Origin: Croceibacterium_A sp039920345
Lineage (GTDB): Bacteria; Pseudomonadota; Alphaproteobacteria; Sphingomonadales; Sphingomonadaceae
Direction of reading: 5' to 3'
NCBI GenBank assembly: GCA_039920345.1
Contig: JBDSDZ010000011.1
Span: forward strand, 1 to 29,955
Length of the DNA: 29,955 bases
Below, one piece after another: positions 16,125 to 24,054 of the stretch; positions within the stretch are counted from its first letter, which is position 1; the number at the start of each line of letters is the position of its first letter. The notes under the pieces were generated by a model. It saw only the letters and a list, made by a program, of their open reading frames with translations, had not been told where the DNA came from and did no database searches. The position numbers and the translations under genes are program-made.

Positions 16125-17060
16125 ATGGGCGCCGGACACTCACATTCGCACGGGGCTCACCATGGTCCCAAGGACTATGGCCGGGCGTTTGCGATCGGCG
16201 TGCTGCTCAATTCCGCGTTCGTCCTGATCGAGGCGGGGTTCGGGCTGTGGTCGGGCTCGATGGCGCTGGTGGCCGATGCCGGGCACAACCTGAGCGATGT
16301 GCTCAGCTTGCTGATCGCGTGGGGCGCGGCCTACATGAGTTCGCTACCCGCCAACGGGCGTTATACCTATGGCTACAAGTCCAGCTCGATCCTCGCCGCG
16401 CTCGCCAATGCCGGGCTGCTGCTGATTGCGCTGGGCGCGATCCTGTTCGAGACGATTGACCGGTTCTTCCACCCCGCGCCGGTCGAAGGTTACACCATGA
16501 TCGCGGTCGCCGGGGTCGGCATCGTGATCAACACCGCCACCGCGCTGCTGTTCGCCGGCGGGCGCAAGGATGACATCAACATTCGCGGCGCCTTCCTGCA
16601 CATGGCGGCCGATGCCCTGGTTTCGGTCGGCGTGGTCGTGGCCGGGGTGCTGATCCTGACGACGGGGGCGCTGTGGCTCGATCCACTGACCAGCCTGGTG
16701 ATCGTGCTGGTGATCGGTTGGGGCACCTGGGGCCTGCTCAAGGACAGCGTCAAACTGGGCCTGCTGGCGGTGCCCGATGCGATCGACGAAGCGGCCGTGC
16801 GCGCCTACCTGGACGGTCTGCCGGGCGTCACCGCCGTGCATGACCTGCACATCTGGCCGATGAGCACGACCGAAACCGCGCTCACCGCGCACCTGGTCAT
16901 GCCGGGTGGCTATCCCGAGGCGGGGTTCCTGCGCGAGGTGGCGGACACGCTCGACCACGAGTTCCACATTGGCCACGCGACCGTGCAGGTTGAGACTGGC
17001 GAAGAACAGGATTGCGGCTTGCACGCCGCGCATGCAGCAGAAGGGCCCGACCATGGCTGA
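16125..17060 (+). CDS. Cation diffusion facilitator (zinc exporter type)
   Basis: 311 residues from the ATG at 16125, four bases after the mtgA stop. A His-rich N-terminus (GHSHSHGAHH) is followed by about six membrane helices. The two metal-binding HxxxD motifs are HNLSD (His54, Asp58) in helix 2 and HMAAD (His159, Asp163) in helix 5, a pattern that favours zinc over manganese or iron. The cytoplasmic C-terminal domain (about 225-290, with LHIWPMS) is the usual ferredoxin-like dimerisation fold. It probably exports Zn2+ in exchange for protons. A His- and Cys-containing tail could bind metal. Confidence 0.93.
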   Translation: MGAGHSHSHGAHHGPKDYGRAFAIGVLLNSAFVLIEAGFGLWSGSMALVADAGHNLSDVLSLLIAWGAAYMSSLPANGRYTYGYKSSSILAALANAGLLLIALGAILFETIDRFFHPAPVEGYTMIAVAGVGIVINTATALLFAGGRKDDINIRGAFLHMAADALVSVGVVVAGVLILTTGALWLDPLTSLVIVLVIGWGTWGLLKDSVKLGLLAVPDAIDEAAVRAYLDGLPGVTAVHDLHIWPMSTTETALTAHLVMPGGYPEAGFLREVADTLDHEFHIGHATVQVETGEEQDCGLHAAHAAEGPDHG

Positions 17061-17547
17061 CACGATCCACGAAGGCGGCTGCGGCTGCGGGCAAGTCCGT
17101 TACCGGGTCGAAGGCGAACCGATCTTCGTCAACAATTGCCACTGCCGCCTGTGCCAGCAGCAGACCGGCTCGACGTCGGTGGTCAATGCCTTCTTCGAGA
17201 CCGAGCGGGTGACCCTGCTTGAGGGCGATCTGCGCGAGGATACGGTGCCAACCGGCAGCGGCGGACTGCAGGTGATCTGCCGTTGCAACGCGTGTGGGTC
17301 AGCCGTGTGGAGCCACTATCCGCGCCTCGGCCGCCTTGGCACGGGCCTGCGCGTCGGTACGCTCGATGATCCGGGCGCGTTCCGGCCCGACGCGGTAATT
17401 TTTACCGAGAGCGCCATGCCGTGGGTGGCGTTTCCCGACGACATCCCGACTTTCGCGCAGACCTACGTGTTCACCGAATTGCTGCCACCTGAAAGGGTCG
17501 AGCGGCTCAAGGTAATGGCCGAACGCCGCAAAGCGGGCGAGGGCTGA
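17053..17547 (+). CDS. GFA (glutathione-dependent formaldehyde-activating) family protein
   Basis: 164 residues; the ATG at 17053 overlaps the CDF stop by 8 bp. The zinc-binding cysteines fit the GFA/Mss4-like fold: Cys10, Cys12 (GGCGCG), Cys29, Cys31, Cys34 (NCHCRLC), then Cys76, Cys78 and Cys81 (CRCNACG). Most family members are not proven to act on formaldehyde; the activity here is unknown. Translational coupling to the zinc exporter may be only operon packing. Confidence 0.88.
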   Translation: MADTIHEGGCGCGQVRYRVEGEPIFVNNCHCRLCQQQTGSTSVVNAFFETERVTLLEGDLREDTVPTGSGGLQVICRCNACGSAVWSHYPRLGRLGTGLRVGTLDDPGAFRPDAVIFTESAMPWVAFPDDIPTFAQTYVFTELLPPERVERLKVMAERRKAGEG

Positions 17548-17550
17548 GTA

Positions 17551-17615
17551 CCTCCCCGTTCGGGCGTAGCTCGAATGGGGAGGGGGACCGCCGCCGAAGG
17601 CAGGGGTGGAGGGGT
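17551..17615. repeat. Left inverted repeat of the DUF559 cassette
   Basis: Hairpin A is CTCCCC(17552-17557)-G-TTCG ... CGAA-T-GGGGAG. Hairpin B is ACC-GCC-GCC with GGC and GGGGT around a GAA loop, with two mismatches. The repeat ends in GGTGGAGGGGT. It matches the reverse complement of the right arm in its blocks CTCCCCGTT, GGGGAGGGGGACCGCCG and GGTGGAGGGGT, but not in the parts between. Confidence 0.75.
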
Positions 17616-17622
17616 ATGCCGC

Positions 17623-17979
17623 ATGCGCAAAACCGATCACGCATACGCCAAGGCGCGGAGCCTCCGGCGCGAGATGTCGCTTCCTGAGGGACTTCTCTGG
17701 CGTGAGCTACGCCGCAAGATGGCGGGGTTCAAGGTCAGGCGCCAGCATCCGGTCGGCCCCTTCGTGCTCGACTTCTACTGTGCAGCGGCGAAACTGGGTA
17801 TCGAGATAGACGGGGTTTCACACGACAGGGGTGATCGTCCGGCGCAGGACCAGAGCAGAGACGTGTTCCTGAACGGCCAAGGCATCACAATCGTACGCAT
17901 TGCGGCAAGTGAAGTGCTGCGATCACCGATCGAAGTCGCTGAAGCTATCGTTGCGGTTTGCCGGGAGCGCGGGGCCTGA
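17623..17979 (+). CDS. DUF559 protein, Vsr/PD-(D/E)XK endonuclease-like
   Basis: 118 residues from the ATG at 17623, eight bases after the left repeat; the stop codon (17977-17979) touches the right repeat. It has the typical DUF559 layout: ARSLRREMSLPEGLLWRELR, then VRRQHPVGPFVLDFYC with Asp50, and GIEIDGVSH with Glu61, Asp63 and His67. These match the active-site residues of the Vsr-like restriction-endonuclease fold. A conserved Arg92 (VRI) and Glu97 follow. The predicted activity is DNA nicking or cleavage, but biochemical roles for DUF559 are not established. Its placement inside inverted repeats suggests the protein acts on or is carried by them (inference). Confidence 0.85.
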   Translation: MRKTDHAYAKARSLRREMSLPEGLLWRELRRKMAGFKVRRQHPVGPFVLDFYCAAAKLGIEIDGVSHDRGDRPAQDQSRDVFLNGQGITIVRIAASEVLRSPIEVAEAIVAVCRERGA

Positions 17980-18039
17980 CCCCTCCACCACCGGGCTATG
18001 CCCGGCGGTCCCCCTCCCCCTTGCTGTGCAACGGGGAGG
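17979..18039. repeat. Right inverted repeat of the DUF559 cassette
   Basis: Starts ACCCCTCCACC. Hairpin B is ACC-A-CCGGGC-TAT-GCCCGG-C-GGT (17989-18009). Hairpin A is CTCCCC-C-TTGC-TGT-GCAA-C-GGGGAG (18014-18038). Both stems have the same shape as in the left arm but different inner bases, that is, structure is conserved over sequence. Confidence 0.75.
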
Positions 18040-18048
18040 AACGGCGGT

Positions 18049-19317
18049 TTAAGCCGCCTCTTCCTTCTTCTTGTTTTCGCTGGAGACCACGCGGACGGGT
18101 TCCTTGCGGCCGTCGACGACATCCTTGTCGACCACGACTTCGGTGACCCCGTCCATGCTCGGCAAGTCGAACATCGTGTCGAGCAGGATCGCTTCGACGA
18201 TCGAGCGCAAGCCGCGCGCGCCGGTTTTGCGCAGGATGGCCTTCTTGGCGATCGCTTCCAGCGCGTCGTCGGTGAAGGTCAGCTCCACGTCTTCCAGCTC
18301 GAACAGCTTGGCGTACTGCTTGACCAGGGCGTTCTTCGGCTGCTGGAGGATTTCAACCAGCGCCGGCACATCGAGGTCGTGCAGCGTGGCGATCACCGGC
18401 AGGCGGCCGACGAATTCGGGGATCAGGCCGAACTTGAGCAGGTCTTCCGGCTCGCACTTCTGCAGCATTTCGCCAACCTGGGCCTTGGCCGGGTCAGAGA
18501 TGTGCGCGCCGAAGCCGATTGAACGCTTCTGCAAGCGGTCGCCGATGATCTTTTCGAGGCCCGAGAACGCGCCGCCACAGATGAACAGGATGTTGGTCGT
18601 GTCCACTTGCAGGAATTCCTGCTGCGGGTGCTTGCGGCCGCCCTGCGGCGGGACCGAGGCAGTGGTGCCTTCCATCAGCTTGAGCAGCGCCTGCTGCACG
18701 CCTTCGCCGCTGACATCGCGGGTGATCGAGGGATTTTCCGCCTTGCGGGTGATCTTGTCGATCTCGTCGATGTAGACAATGCCGTGCTGCGCCTTCTCGA
18801 CGTTGTAGTCGGACGACTGGAGCAGCTTCAGGATGATGTTCTCGACATCTTCGCCCACATAGCCGGCTTCGGTCAGCGTTGTTGCATCCGCCATCGTGAA
18901 CGGCACATCGAAGGTGCGCGCCAGCGTCTGCGCCAGCAGCGTCTTGCCGCTGCCGGTCGGGCCGACCAGCAGGATGTTCGACTTGGCCAGTTCGACATCG
19001 CCGGACTTGCCGCTGTGCTTGAGCCGCTTGTAGTGATTGTGGACCGCGACCGAGAGCACGCGCTTGGCGCGGTCTTGCCCGATGACATAATCGTTCAGCG
19101 TGTTGCAGATGTCCTGCGGAGTAGGCACTCCGCCGTCCTTCTTGCCCGCGAGACCACCCTTGGTTTCTTCACGGATGATGTCGTTGCACAGCTCGACGCA
19201 TTCATCGCAGATGAACACCGTCGGGCCCGCAATCAGCTTGCGGACTTCGTGCTGCGACTTGCCGCAGAAGCTGCAGTAGAGGGTGCTCTTGCTGTCGGAA
19301 CCGCTAAGTTTGGTCAT
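18049..19317 (-). CDS. clpX: ATP-dependent Clp protease ATP-binding subunit ClpX
   Basis: 422 residues from the ATG at 19317 (GGACGAG upstream); a longer frame to 19410 is not supported. The N-terminal zinc-binding domain has Cys15, Cys18, Cys37 and Cys40. The AAA+ module shows Walker A GPTGSGKT (119-126), the GYVG pore loop (152-155), Walker B YIDEID (182-187) and an RKH loop. The ClpP-docking IGF loop is present (RSIGFGA). ClpX unfolds substrates and feeds them to ClpP; in Caulobacter it also destroys CtrA. It is downstream of clpP with a 171-bp gap that holds its own candidate promoter. Confidence 0.98.
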   Translation of the reverse strand: MTKLSGSDSKSTLYCSFCGKSQHEVRKLIAGPTVFICDECVELCNDIIREETKGGLAGKKDGGVPTPQDICNTLNDYVIGQDRAKRVLSVAVHNHYKRLKHSGKSGDVELAKSNILLVGPTGSGKTLLAQTLARTFDVPFTMADATTLTEAGYVGEDVENIILKLLQSSDYNVEKAQHGIVYIDEIDKITRKAENPSITRDVSGEGVQQALLKLMEGTTASVPPQGGRKHPQQEFLQVDTTNILFICGGAFSGLEKIIGDRLQKRSIGFGAHISDPAKAQVGEMLQKCEPEDLLKFGLIPEFVGRLPVIATLHDLDVPALVEILQQPKNALVKQYAKLFELEDVELTFTDDALEAIAKKAILRKTGARGLRSIVEAILLDTMFDLPSMDGVTEVVVDKDVVDGRKEPVRVVSSENKKKEEAA

Positions 19318-19364
19318 ATTCTCGTCCGTTGCCCACGCGTTAGCGCACAGGATTCGCCCCGCGG

Positions 19365-19392
19365 AATGTAGACCCGGGGGCATTAATATCAA
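19365..19392 (-). promoter_or_regulatory. Candidate sigma-70-type promoter of clpX
   Basis: On the minus strand TTGATA (19392-19387), a 16-bp spacer and TACATT (19370-19365) make a reasonable vegetative promoter. Transcription would start near 19358, about 40 nt before the clpX ATG. It would let clpX be made independently of clpP. Confidence 0.5.
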
Positions 19393-19488
19393 TCGCAACA
19401 AGCCTAACACGCACGCCTTGCGCCAGCCTGAAGAGGCAAGGTTGCCAAAATGCTACAGTTTTGCGGCGATTCATGGCGCCCGGCTGGG

Positions 19489-20190
19489 TTACTCCGGCGA
19501 CCCGCCGCTGCCCGACGTATCGCCAGTTTCCTCGTCGGTCGGCCGATGCGCAAACACCTTGTCGACCAGGCCGAACTTGAGCGCTTCATCGGCTTCGAGG
19601 AAGGTGTCGCGATCGAGCGCCTTCTCGATCTCGGTCAGGGTGCGACCGGTGTAGTCGACGTAAAGTTCGTTCATCCGCTTGCGGATTCGCAGGATCTCCC
19701 TGGCCTGGATTTCGATGTCCGAGGCCATGCCGCGGGCCCCGCCCGAAGGCTGGTGGACCATGATTCGCGCATTGGGCAACGCCACGCGCATGCCCGGTTC
19801 ACCGGCGGCGAGCAGGAAGCTGCCCATCGAAGCGGCCTGGCCAATACAGACCGTGCGGACCTTGGGCTTGATGTATTGCATGGTGTCATGGATCGCCATG
19901 CCAGCTGTCACCGCGCCACCGGGCGAGTTGATGTACATCGAGATGTCCTGCGAATTCTCGCTCTCGAGGAACAGCAGCTGGGCAACGATGACTGAAGCCA
20001 TGTTGTCTTCAACCTCGCCAGTCACGAACACGATGCGTTCGCGCAGCAGGCGGCTGAAAATGTCGAAGCTGCGTTCACCGCGGCTGGTGCTTTCGACCAC
20101 CACCGGGACAAGCTGTCCGGTCACCGGATCGTGGGTTAACTGGCCCTGGGCGCCATAGCGATGGGCGGAATCGCCGAACACGTCGAACAT
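19489..20190 (-). CDS. clpP: ATP-dependent Clp protease proteolytic subunit ClpP
   Basis: 233 residues. The catalytic triad is Ser121 (GQAASMGS), His146 (MVHQPSGG) and Asp195 (DRDTF). The spacing equals that of E. coli ClpP shifted by 24, so the N-terminus is longer than in E. coli. The extra first about 25 residues (starting MFDVFGDSAHRYG) may be a propeptide that is cleaved. A Ser/Gly-rich tail ends the protein. GAGAGG precedes the ATG by about 6 bases. It forms the ClpXP protease with clpX just downstream. Confidence 0.97.
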   Translation of the reverse strand: MFDVFGDSAHRYGAQGQLTHDPVTGQLVPVVVESTSRGERSFDIFSRLLRERIVFVTGEVEDNMASVIVAQLLFLESENSQDISMYINSPGGAVTAGMAIHDTMQYIKPKVRTVCIGQAASMGSFLLAAGEPGMRVALPNARIMVHQPSGGARGMASDIEIQAREILRIRKRMNELYVDYTGRTLTEIEKALDRDTFLEADEALKFGLVDKVFAHRPTDEETGDTSGSGGSPE

Positions 20191-20232
20191 GGAAATCCTC
20201 TCGTCTTTAAGCCCGGCCTATGTCGCGTGTGC

Positions 20233-20262
20233 GCCGCGCCGATTCAAGAGGCTTGGCGCGGC
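20233..20262 (-). promoter_or_regulatory. Inverted repeat around a heat-shock-like -35 upstream of clpP
   Basis: GCCGCGCC (20233-20240) and GGCGCGGC (20255-20262) are a perfect 8-bp inverted repeat. The 14-bp loop holds CTTGAA on the minus strand (20248-20243), the -35 of RpoH-type promoters in alphaproteobacteria. About 17 bp further lies CGACATAGG, a partial match to the matching -10. Transcription would start about 25-30 nt before the clpP ATG. Confidence 0.45.
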
Positions 20263-20378
20263 TCTGCACCGCCATGCCATTCATCGGCTGGCAAAGGCTA
20301 TCGGTCGAACCTGGCTTCCGGCAGCGTATTAAGGCAATAAGACGGCGCAAGAATACAACTGTAGTCAGTGGGGACGAT

Positions 20379-22463
20379 GTGCGAGGGATTGAGGGGACAA
20401 ATTCGGCACTTGCGCTGGCTTTCGTGCTGATCGCGCCGCCTGCACAGGCGCAGGACAGCGGCGATGCACCGGCGCCCGTCGCCGCAGTGGCTGCCGATGG
20501 CAAGCTGGTTTTCACGCCGGAAGATTTCGCCCGGTTTGCCCCCAAGACCGCGCTCGACATGCTCAACCAGGTGCCCGGATTCTCGGTCAACAGCGAAGAG
20601 CAGGGGCGCGGACTGGGCCAGGCCAGCACCAACGTCCTGATCAATGGCGAACGGCTGGCGCTCAAATCCGAAAGCGTGTTCGACCGGCTCAACAAGATCT
20701 CTGCCACTAAGGTGGTGCGGATCGAAATCGTCGACGGCGCCACGCTCAATATCCCCGGCCTTTCAGGGCAAGTCGCCAACATCATTGTCGAAGGTGGGGC
20801 ACTGTCAGGACAGTTCAGATGGGAAACCCGCTTCCGCCCGAATTACGTCCGCCCGCGTTGGTTCGGCGGCAGCGTGTCGATCAACGGCACCGCGGGCAAA
20901 GTCGAATACACGCTGGCGGTGAGTAATCCCGGTGGTCGCGGCGCCGCGCGCGGGCCGACCGAAATCACCGATGCCGGCGGCGCCCTGATCGAACATCGTG
21001 AAACCCACCTCGCGATCGCCAATGACAATCCCAAGCTGAGCGGCTCGCTCAAGTGGGATGGGCCGGGGACCTCCGTCGGCCACTTCAACGCGTCGTACCA
21101 GCGCGGCTTTTTCAACCTCCACGACGATGAGGAGCGGACCCGCCCCGGCGGAATCGACCGCCACCGCGACTATGATGCGCGCGACCGGCCGTACAACTAT
21201 GAGCTCGGCGGCGATTTCGAGTTTGCCCTGGGGCCAGGCCGCCTCAAGTTGATCGGGCTCGAACGCTATGAGCACAGCCGTTACAGCGAGGACGCGGTGT
21301 TCATTTACGCCGACAATTCGCCCAACACCGGCGGCCGCTATGCCAGTGTCAGCGGGACCGGCGAGCACATCGCGCGCGGTGAATATAGCTGGAAGATGCT
21401 CGGCGGCGACTGGCAGCTGGCGGCCGAAGCGGCCTTCAACCGCTACAACGGCGAAGCGCACCTGTTCAACCTCGACCCGGCGGGCACCACGTTCGTCGAA
21501 ACGCCGTTCCCCAACGGCACCGGCGGGGTCAACGAGGACCGCTACGAAGCGGTGCTGACGCAAGGCCGCCAGCTGGCTAGCAACCTGTCGCTGCAAATCG
21601 GGCTGGGGGGCGAATACTCGAAGCTTTCGCAGACCGGGCCGATGGGCCTGACGCGCACCTTCCAGCGGCCCAAGGGATCGGCCAGCCTGTCATGGACGCC
21701 GCACCGCGGGCTTGACCTGTCGCTGCGCCTGTCGCGCCAGGTGGGGCAATTGTCGTTCGAGGACTTCCTCGCCCGCGTCGACCTTAACCAGAATACCGGC
21801 AATGCCGGCAACGCGGAACTGGTGCCGCCGCAAAGCTGGAACCTCGATTTCGAAGCCAAGAAAGACCTCGCCGCCTGGGGCACCACCACGCTCAAGCTCT
21901 ATGGCCGCTGGTACAATGACTACATCGACTTCATCCCGCTACCCGGAGGGGTGGAATCACGCGGCAATATCGCCAGCGCGCGCAACTATGGCGCCAACTG
22001 GGTCAGCACGATCAAGCTTGACCCGATCGGCTTCAAGGGCGCCAAGATCGACGCCGACCTGACGCTGGAGGATTCCAACTTGCGCGATCCGCTTACCGGG
22101 CAATCGCGTTCTTTCAGTAATCACTTCGATCGCCGGGCCGATATTACCCTGCGGCACGACATTCCCAGCAGCGACTGGGCCTGGGGGCTGGGCGTCTCCT
22201 ACAACCACGTGCAGCCGTATTACCGGTTGGCCGAAGTCGGCCGCAACTACGAAGGCCCGGCGTACACGTTCGTATTTGTCGAAAACAAGGACGTGTTCGG
22301 CCTTGCCGTGCGGGCGCAATTCTTCAACGTCACCAACGGCCGCCGGATCCTCGACCGGACGGTCTATTCCGGCCCGCGCGACAGCTCGGCGGTGCTGTTC
22401 CATGAAAGCCGCGACCAGGCGGTGGGGCCGATTTTCGATATTTCGGTGCGCGGCACGTTCTAG
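20379..22463 (+). CDS. TonB-dependent receptor (short, plug-containing), copy 1
   Basis: 694 residues from the GTG at 20379, six bases after a GGGG ribosome-binding site. The start gives a signal peptide ending PPAQAQ. The overlapping ATG at 20377 is out of frame and soon hits a stop. The plug domain (about 40-135) has LDMLNQVPGF, NVLINGER and VRIEIVDGATL. A beta-barrel of about 550 residues follows and ends in the outer-membrane signature DISVRGTF (terminal Phe). Such receptors take up nutrients or metal chelates using TonB energy. Its close paralog lies two genes on, with a secreted amidase between. No FecR/sigma pair or TonB box was recognised, and the substrate is unknown. Confidence 0.88.
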   Translation: MRGIEGTNSALALAFVLIAPPAQAQDSGDAPAPVAAVAADGKLVFTPEDFARFAPKTALDMLNQVPGFSVNSEEQGRGLGQASTNVLINGERLALKSESVFDRLNKISATKVVRIEIVDGATLNIPGLSGQVANIIVEGGALSGQFRWETRFRPNYVRPRWFGGSVSINGTAGKVEYTLAVSNPGGRGAARGPTEITDAGGALIEHRETHLAIANDNPKLSGSLKWDGPGTSVGHFNASYQRGFFNLHDDEERTRPGGIDRHRDYDARDRPYNYELGGDFEFALGPGRLKLIGLERYEHSRYSEDAVFIYADNSPNTGGRYASVSGTGEHIARGEYSWKMLGGDWQLAAEAAFNRYNGEAHLFNLDPAGTTFVETPFPNGTGGVNEDRYEAVLTQGRQLASNLSLQIGLGGEYSKLSQTGPMGLTRTFQRPKGSASLSWTPHRGLDLSLRLSRQVGQLSFEDFLARVDLNQNTGNAGNAELVPPQSWNLDFEAKKDLAAWGTTTLKLYGRWYNDYIDFIPLPGGVESRGNIASARNYGANWVSTIKLDPIGFKGAKIDADLTLEDSNLRDPLTGQSRSFSNHFDRRADITLRHDIPSSDWAWGLGVSYNHVQPYYRLAEVGRNYEGPAYTFVFVENKDVFGLAVRAQFFNVTNGRRILDRTVYSGPRDSSAVLFHESRDQAVGPIFDISVRGTF

Positions 22464-22500
22464 CGGTTGCGCGCCCGCCGCACGGTGGCACAGTGGGGGG

Positions 22501-23976
22501 ATGAAACCCGCCTTCCTCGCCGCCGCTGCTGCCCTCGCGTTCTCCGCCCCTGCTGCAGCCGATCCGGGCGACGATGCGTCGGCTTATCTCGCCCGCATCG
22601 CGCAAGTCGACGATGCGGGGCCCGAACTGAATGCCGTCATCGTGGCCAACCCTTACGCTCCAGCGGAGGCACGCGCTGCAGCGGCCTTGCCGCTGGCGGG
22701 CCGCACGGTGCTGGTGAAGGACAACATCGAAACCCGCGAGTGGCCGACCACCGCGGGCAGTCTCGCGCTGGCGGACAACAGGACCGGCCGCGATGCCCCG
22801 ATGATCGCGCGGCTGCGCGCGGCGGGCGGGGTCGTTCTGGGCAAGACCAACCTCAGCGAATGGGCCAACATCCGTTCCAGCCACAGCACCAGCGGGTGGA
22901 GCGCGGTGGGCGGGCTGGTGCACAATCCCTTCGCCACAGACCGCAATTCGTGCGGCTCATCTTCGGGCAGCGGCGCGGCCGTGGCGGCGGGCCTCGCCTG
23001 GGCCGCCATCGGGACCGAGACCGACGGTTCGATCACTTGCCCCGCCAGCGTCAATGGCGTGGTCGGTTTCAAGCCCACGGTAGGTATGGTCAGCCGCACC
23101 TTCGTGGTCCCGATCAGCCATAGCCAGGACACCGCGGGTCCGATGGCGCGCTCGGTGGCGGACGCGGCGTTGCTGCTCAACGCTCTTTCCGGTAGCGACC
23201 CGGCCGATGCCGCGACGGCCGCGGCCGAAGCCCACAAAGTCGATTTTACCGCCGGGCTTGCCGCTGCTTCGCTGCAGGGCGTGCGCATTGGCGTGTTGAC
23301 CAAGGCGGTAGGTTCCAATCCCAAGGTCGAGGCCTTGTTCGAGCAGGCGGAGGCCGACCTCACCCGTGCCGGCGCGGTGCTGGTGCCGCTCGATTTCGAA
23401 GCCGACTCCAAGTTGGGCGACGCCGAATTCGCGGTCCTGCTGTACGAACTGCGCGGAGACCTGGGCGCCTACCTCGCGGCCTCGCCCGCATCGCTGCCGG
23501 TCCGCACGCTGGCCGATGTGATCGCGTTCGACGAGGCGCATGCCGACACCGAAATGCGCTGGTTCGGACAGGATATCTTCATTTCCGCCGAAGCCGCGAC
23601 CGACCCTGCCGCTTACGAGCAGGCGCGCGGCGATTCGCTGCGCATGGCCGGGGCCGAGGGGATCGACAAGCTGCTGGCGGACAATTCCGTCAGCTTCCTG
23701 ATCGCCCCCACCGCCGGGCCGGCATGGACCACGGACATGGTCAACGGTGACCATTACGAAGGCTCCATTGGCGCAGGCAACCTGGCGGCGATTGCCGGCT
23801 ATCCGCATCTCTCGGTCCCGATGGGCGCGGTCGAGGGCCTGCCGATCGGGCTTTCGTTCATGGGCGCAAAATGGGCTGATGCCGCAGTACTTAAGGCCGG
23901 CGCGGCATACGAGCGCGCCCGCACCGCACCCCTGCCTGTACCGAGCCTTGAAAAGTGGAGCCTTACCACGCATTAG
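22501..23976 (+). CDS. Secreted amidase (amidase signature family)
   Basis: 491 residues from the ATG at 22501, which starts a signal peptide (cleavage about APAAA/DPG, residue 20-21). The catalytic Ser-cisSer-Lys triad is visible: Lys73 (LVKDN), Ser154 in CGSSSGSG, and nucleophile Ser177 in GTETDGSI. Amidase signature enzymes hydrolyse amides, peptides or nitrogen-rich aromatics. Export to the periplasm or beyond is unusual compared with GatA-like cytoplasmic members but known in sphingomonads. It lies 37 bp after receptor 1 and 78 bp before receptor 2, so it is likely part of one uptake-and-hydrolysis operon. The substrate is unknown. Confidence 0.92.
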   Translation: MKPAFLAAAAALAFSAPAAADPGDDASAYLARIAQVDDAGPELNAVIVANPYAPAEARAAAALPLAGRTVLVKDNIETREWPTTAGSLALADNRTGRDAPMIARLRAAGGVVLGKTNLSEWANIRSSHSTSGWSAVGGLVHNPFATDRNSCGSSSGSGAAVAAGLAWAAIGTETDGSITCPASVNGVVGFKPTVGMVSRTFVVPISHSQDTAGPMARSVADAALLLNALSGSDPADAATAAAEAHKVDFTAGLAAASLQGVRIGVLTKAVGSNPKVEALFEQAEADLTRAGAVLVPLDFEADSKLGDAEFAVLLYELRGDLGAYLAASPASLPVRTLADVIAFDEAHADTEMRWFGQDIFISAEAATDPAAYEQARGDSLRMAGAEGIDKLLADNSVSFLIAPTAGPAWTTDMVNGDHYEGSIGAGNLAAIAGYPHLSVPMGAVEGLPIGLSFMGAKWADAAVLKAGAAYERARTAPLPVPSLEKWSLTTH

Positions 23977-24054
23977 CCAATGCAGGGTTGCGTGGCCTAA
24001 GGTTACCCCCTAGCAAACCGGACTAAGTCAACGATCCGGCATTTGGGAGATCTA

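Larger units (their letters stand above)
17551..18039. mobile_element. DUF559 cassette framed by structured inverted repeats
   Basis: A 489-bp unit that begins 3 bp after the GFA stop and ends 9 bp before the clpX stop. It contains one DUF559 gene, with related inverted repeats on both sides. Each arm has two hairpins whose stems are kept while their loops differ. The exact fit between two core genes looks like insertion at an intergenic site. There is no transposase; calling it mobile is inference from the structure. Confidence 0.5.

Noticed and set aside
17551..17615. Simple Rho-independent terminator for the GFA gene
   Set aside because: There is no T run, and a matching inverted copy lies beyond the DUF559 gene, which a plain terminator would not explain.
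20220..20378. Extended N-terminus of TonB receptor 1
   Set aside because: The added part is Arg-rich and would block the signal peptide; it also overlaps the clpP promoter region.
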